In this document: piece after piece, positions 61,323-64,000 of the stretch
Numbering within the stretch: position 1 is the first letter of the stretch
Layout: each line of letters opens with the position of its first letter
NCBI GenBank assembly: GCA_003149915.1
Contig: QAMK01000012.1
Span: 1-64,000, forward strand
Source: Bacillota bacterium
GTDB taxonomy: Bacteria; Bacillota_I; Bacilli_A; RF39; UBA660
Length of the DNA: 64,000 bases
Direction of reading: 5' to 3'
Translations under genes and position numbers: made by a program
Notes under the pieces: generated by a model
The model's database searches: none
What the model saw: only the letters and a program-made list of their open reading frames with translations
What the model was told of the DNA's origin: nothing

Positions 61323-61937
61323 ATGAATGATAGTAACAAAGTGAAAGATACAATAATAGAAACTTCGATGGAAGTACAAAAATATAATGAGAAGTATAAT
61401 AATATATTATATGAGTTTCTTATGAAAGCCAGCGAACTTGTTGGGTTATCTAAAGATTTATATCAAATAGAAGAAACGATTATATTGAATCAAATATCAC
61501 TAAAAGATTATGTCTTAAATTCGGCAATCTGTAACTATTTAAAAAGAAATCATATTGAAAACTATTCAATTGAAGAACTAAAAAAATGGATGAGAGAGTA
61601 CAAACATCACAATTTAGCCGATTTAAGTACATATGAATTAGCCTTAAGTCTATACGAGATGTTAGAAGAATTAAAAACAATAACGGATTCTAAAATGGAG
61701 TACGAAGTGAATCAATTAAGCAATTGGTTGCAAGGTGTAAATGGAATCAAAAATATTACAAATGATACTTGGCGTAATTTGTATGACAATTTAATGCAAC
61801 AAATAAAAGAGGATATTTTAAATCGTGTTTTGAATGACAAGAAAGCTGGTCTCGTAGTGCAGATGTTAGATGACATATTTAACTATTATTTATATGGTTA
61901 TCCAAAGATTCCTATTGAACTAGTAAAGAATAATTAG
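61323..61937 (+). CDS. Unknown helical protein
   Basis: 204 residues starting 6 bp after the stop of the kinase-zincin gene, with AGGGTAGATAAAATG as the site. Entirely alpha-helical by pattern, no membrane helix (YELALSLYEMLEELK, VVQMLDDIFNYYLYGYP). Probably co-transcribed and a partner of the fusion protein (inference from spacing). Confidence 0.75.
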   Translation: MNDSNKVKDTIIETSMEVQKYNEKYNNILYEFLMKASELVGLSKDLYQIEETIILNQISLKDYVLNSAICNYLKRNHIENYSIEELKKWMREYKHHNLADLSTYELALSLYEMLEELKTITDSKMEYEVNQLSNWLQGVNGIKNITNDTWRNLYDNLMQQIKEDILNRVLNDKKAGLVVQMLDDIFNYYLYGYPKIPIELVKNN

Positions 61938-62123
61938 AAATTTCAAACAAAAAAGATGTTTTTGAAATAGATAATCTGACTATAAAATGGTTTTGTAAAT
62001 TGATTTTCAGAGAAAAGGATCGATATTACTTTAGAATCATTTTGTGCCTGATATTTTCCAAAAACAAATCTTTTTTTTTACCTCGTTTTATGATATGATT
62101 AACTTAAAGAATAGAGGGATAAG

Positions 62124-62762
62124 ATGAAAGAAGAAACAATGAAAGAATTAGAACCGAAAAAAAATGGCGGTGCTGGATTAGACCCGAAAGTCTTACTAGC
62201 GTTACTTGCCATTCTATTTTTGTTAATCATGATTGGACTACCACCGATTTTAAGAATTATGGATTCATCGGAGGAGGAAGCACCTGTTGTTACACCGACA
62301 CCAACACCTACGAATGAACCATCTTTGCCAATTGAAACCGATGCTCCTACGAATGTCACCGGAAGTGGCATGTTGACATGTACGTTCTACACCGAACAAA
62401 ATAGTATCTCTACAACGGATGAAATCGATTTTTATTACAATCGTGCTAGAGTGTATGCCGTAGAGCAAAACACAAATTACCGTATTATCAATAATGGAAA
62501 CGCAAATCTATTAGATAGTATCCGTTCAGATTGTGATACGAAGTATGCTTCTTATAGTGATTTTGAAGGAGTTGACATCATCTGTGATGGTAGTGAGATG
62601 AATGCACTTCACGTTAACTTAGTTGTTTCTTTTGATGATTTCTTTGAAGAAGATTTAGCCGCTCATGATCCACCAATCGTGTTAGAGTTTTCTTCTGGTG
62701 CAGATATTAACGATGTCATTATTGACTATACGGGCAAAGGTTATACTTGTGTTTTAGGATAG
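62124..62762 (+). CDS. Single-span membrane protein with extracytoplasmic domain
   Basis: 212 residues, ATG behind AGAGGG. Short cytoplasmic Lys/Glu start, one membrane helix (about 24-46, VLLALLAILFLLIMIGLPPI), a Glu/Pro/Thr linker, and a C-terminal domain with four Cys (TCTFYTEQN, SDCDTKYAS, IICDGSE, YTCVLG) that may form two disulfides. Not recognised; resembles the many envelope proteins of this lineage. It converges on the germination genes and overlaps them by 22 bp. Confidence 0.75.
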   Translation: MKEETMKELEPKKNGGAGLDPKVLLALLAILFLLIMIGLPPILRIMDSSEEEAPVVTPTPTPTNEPSLPIETDAPTNVTGSGMLTCTFYTEQNSISTTDEIDFYYNRARVYAVEQNTNYRIINNGNANLLDSIRSDCDTKYASYSDFEGVDIICDGSEMNALHVNLVVSFDDFFEEDLAAHDPPIVLEFSSGADINDVIIDYTGKGYTCVLG

Positions 62763-63529
62763 TTTGAAGTTTGCATCACACCTCGTACGGTATGATACGA
62801 ATAGGTAAGTAAGATGACACCGGCACATAAATCCGGGAAAAACAGAAACGAGTCGATTCGCCGAATGACTTCTAAATATTCAATCTCACTTAACATGATG
62901 AAATTGGGAAGGGCATAGAAAGAACTCAAAGTCATCCCAAGTGTAAAAAATACAAATAACGTTGTAATCAAGTGAAGAAGAGATGCACTCACATATGCCG
63001 TGATGTTGCGCTCTTCTTTTTTTAATAGCAACATAGGAAGGGTACTCATCAGAAAGTAAAGAATACTTCCGGAAAGAATGGAATCCGTTCGAAATCCACT
63101 TAAGAATTCAATATGAATGTTAGGAACCAATCCAATCCAAGTGATAACGGTCAAAATAAGAGTTACCAAAAATAAAGAACCTGCAAAGTATCCGCTTTGT
63201 TCATGACTAGATTTACTAAAATAAAAAGTAGCAACTAGGATGATAGCAAGTAAGATAACCATGGAAGTATCCTTACTTATCGATAGATGCAAGGTAAATG
63301 CAAATAAAATGGTTCCGACAAGAGCCAAGAGAAATCCCAATATCTGTTGCATCATTTGTGGTAACGTTGGTAGCGTTTTTAAAAATAAAATGCCAAAGAT
63401 AGTGCCGATGACAATATCTACAATTGCCATACTAGAATCTAGTTGAATGAGCAAAGAAAGACCTAGGAGAGAAAAAAGAGATCTGCTAAGAAAAAAAGAT
63501 AAACTAAAATTTGCGAGTTTGTAATTCAT
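62741..63529 (-). CDS. Spore germination permease, GerAB/GerKB-like
   Basis: 262 residues, seven or eight membrane helices. Short for the family (usually about 360), starting within what would be the first helices: FSLSFFLSRSLFSLLGLSL, then helices through LVTLILTVITWIGLVPNI and YFLMSTLPMLLLKKEE. The layout of an amino-acid-permease-like receptor subunit next to a GerC-like gene supports the call. GerB-type subunits bind the germinant and hold the receptor complex in the inner spore membrane. Start overlaps the preceding gene by 26 bp. The short length may be lineage-typical or a wrong start. Confidence 0.7.
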   Translation of the reverse strand: MNYKLANFSLSFFLSRSLFSLLGLSLLIQLDSSMAIVDIVIGTIFGILFLKTLPTLPQMMQQILGFLLALVGTILFAFTLHLSISKDTSMVILLAIILVATFYFSKSSHEQSGYFAGSLFLVTLILTVITWIGLVPNIHIEFLSGFRTDSILSGSILYFLMSTLPMLLLKKEERNITAYVSASLLHLITTLFVFFTLGMTLSSFYALPNFIMLSEIEYLEVIRRIDSFLFFPDLCAGVILLTYSYHTVRGVMQTSNYPKTQV

Positions 63530-64000
63530 CTAACAACACTCCTTCTATCGTTGGAATATATAAATATTGATCGTCAAAATAGGAAACTAAAATATTTTTC
63601 ATCGTATAATGCATATCCTTTAACTTTTTTACGATGGCAACTGAAGTATCTTGATTGTATAAAAGTTCTGTGATATCTGCATCTTTCACCAATCCAACAT
63701 AAAAGTTTAAACGAACGAATCGGTTCATAACTGGCTCTACTAACTGGGAAAAATTCTGAGTCATTTCATCGTCTAGTAACAACAGTTCCAATTGATCGAA
63801 ACTGACGTGCTGGTAATGTTCGCTCAAGAAAGAATTTAACATCTCTCCGACATCATGCCCTTCTAAAACGATACTTTGAATCTGGTAGGTAGAAGTATCG
63901 AGTCCTTTTTCAGGAACAATTGTATTGAGTATCATTTCCACATGACCGTCATTTTCACTGATTCCAATCGTCTTCACAAACGTAACGTCGTTAATGTCGG
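63504..64000 (-). CDS. Spore germination protein, GerC-like N-terminal part (runs off the window)
   Basis: The frame is open from the right edge; about 165 residues are visible. TFVKTIGISENDGHVEMILN and LEGHDVGEMLNSFLSEHYQH, then LELLLLDDEMTQNFSQLVEP match the N-terminal region of Ger(x)C lipoproteins (strand, IGI, long helix, H+...++I-GE segment). The signal/lipobox is outside the window, and the gene ends where relatives continue for another about 200 residues, so it is shorter than normal. With GerB next to it, a germinant receptor operon is likely; gerA would lie to the right. Confidence 0.65.
   Translation of the reverse strand, partial: DINDVTFVKTIGISENDGHVEMILNTIVPEKGLDTSTYQIQSIVLEGHDVGEMLNSFLSEHYQHVSFDQLELLLLDDEMTQNFSQLVEPVMNRFVRLNFYVGLVKDADITELLYNQDTSVAIVKKLKDMHYTMKNILVSYFDDQYLYIPTIEGVLLDELQTRKF

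Overview
The window is AT-rich DNA from a low-G+C Gram-positive bacterium. It looks like an endospore-forming member of the Bacilli, probably one of the uncultured gut lineages related to Erysipelotrichales or RF39 (lineage inferred, not proven). Evidence for sporulation: two adjacent germination-receptor-like genes at the right edge, a YjcZ-like small spore membrane protein, a SpoVE/FtsW-type SEDS gene, and a histidine kinase whose promoter carries an exact Spo0A box. TGA is used as an ordinary stop (for example in overlapping ATGA junctions), so this is code 11 and not a mycoplasma code.

Layout. 1-1027: left-truncated DDE-type IS. 1.1-7.6 kb: core genes (EIIB-like protein, sporulation-type kinase, def, yjcZ-like, ftsW/spoVE, comEA, comEC). 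7.0-9.9 kb: a disturbed AT-rich segment. The metallo-beta-lactamase end of comEC is repeated 1382 bp downstream, with an unknown gene between the copies, followed by a DUF1016 nuclease split by a frameshift in an A8 run. 9.9-24.5 kb: a structured RNA, HD and HAD phosphatases, two tRNAs, two Nudix hydrolases, a MerR regulator, an XRE regulator, uvsE, mutY and several decayed genes (a histidine phosphatase remnant and two genes with in-frame stops near the N-terminus).

25.0-36.9 kb: two back-to-back antimicrobial-peptide-type sensing and transport modules. One is a BceRS-BceAB-like set with a 46-codon membrane ORF and a VanZ-like gene; the other is a second two-component system with a MacB/FtsX-type ABC transporter. 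37-54.8 kb: tRNAs, a tandem zincin, a Fic protein with a clear operator, and a long run of large lineage-specific unknown proteins in tightly overlapped operons, including an ART-like and a HipA-kinase-like pair, then CorA.

54.8-58 kb: an AT-rich accessory island next to tRNA-Leu(CAG). Its centre is an Abi_2/AbiF-type HEPN protein (RNIAAH motif) bracketed by two copies of a tiny hairpin RNA, each with its own sigma-A-like promoter and U-tract. A third, orphan copy of the same RNA lies 43 kb away at 12.4 kb with a degraded -10 box but compensatory stem changes. This AbiF-ncRNA unit is the most striking system here: it has the layout of an RNA-antitoxin/RNase-toxin defence locus. A second structured leader RNA and an attenuator-like hairpin lie beside it. 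58-62 kb: a P-loop kinase fused to two zincin domains and a C-terminal membrane anchor, plus unknown genes. 62.7-64 kb: germination genes.
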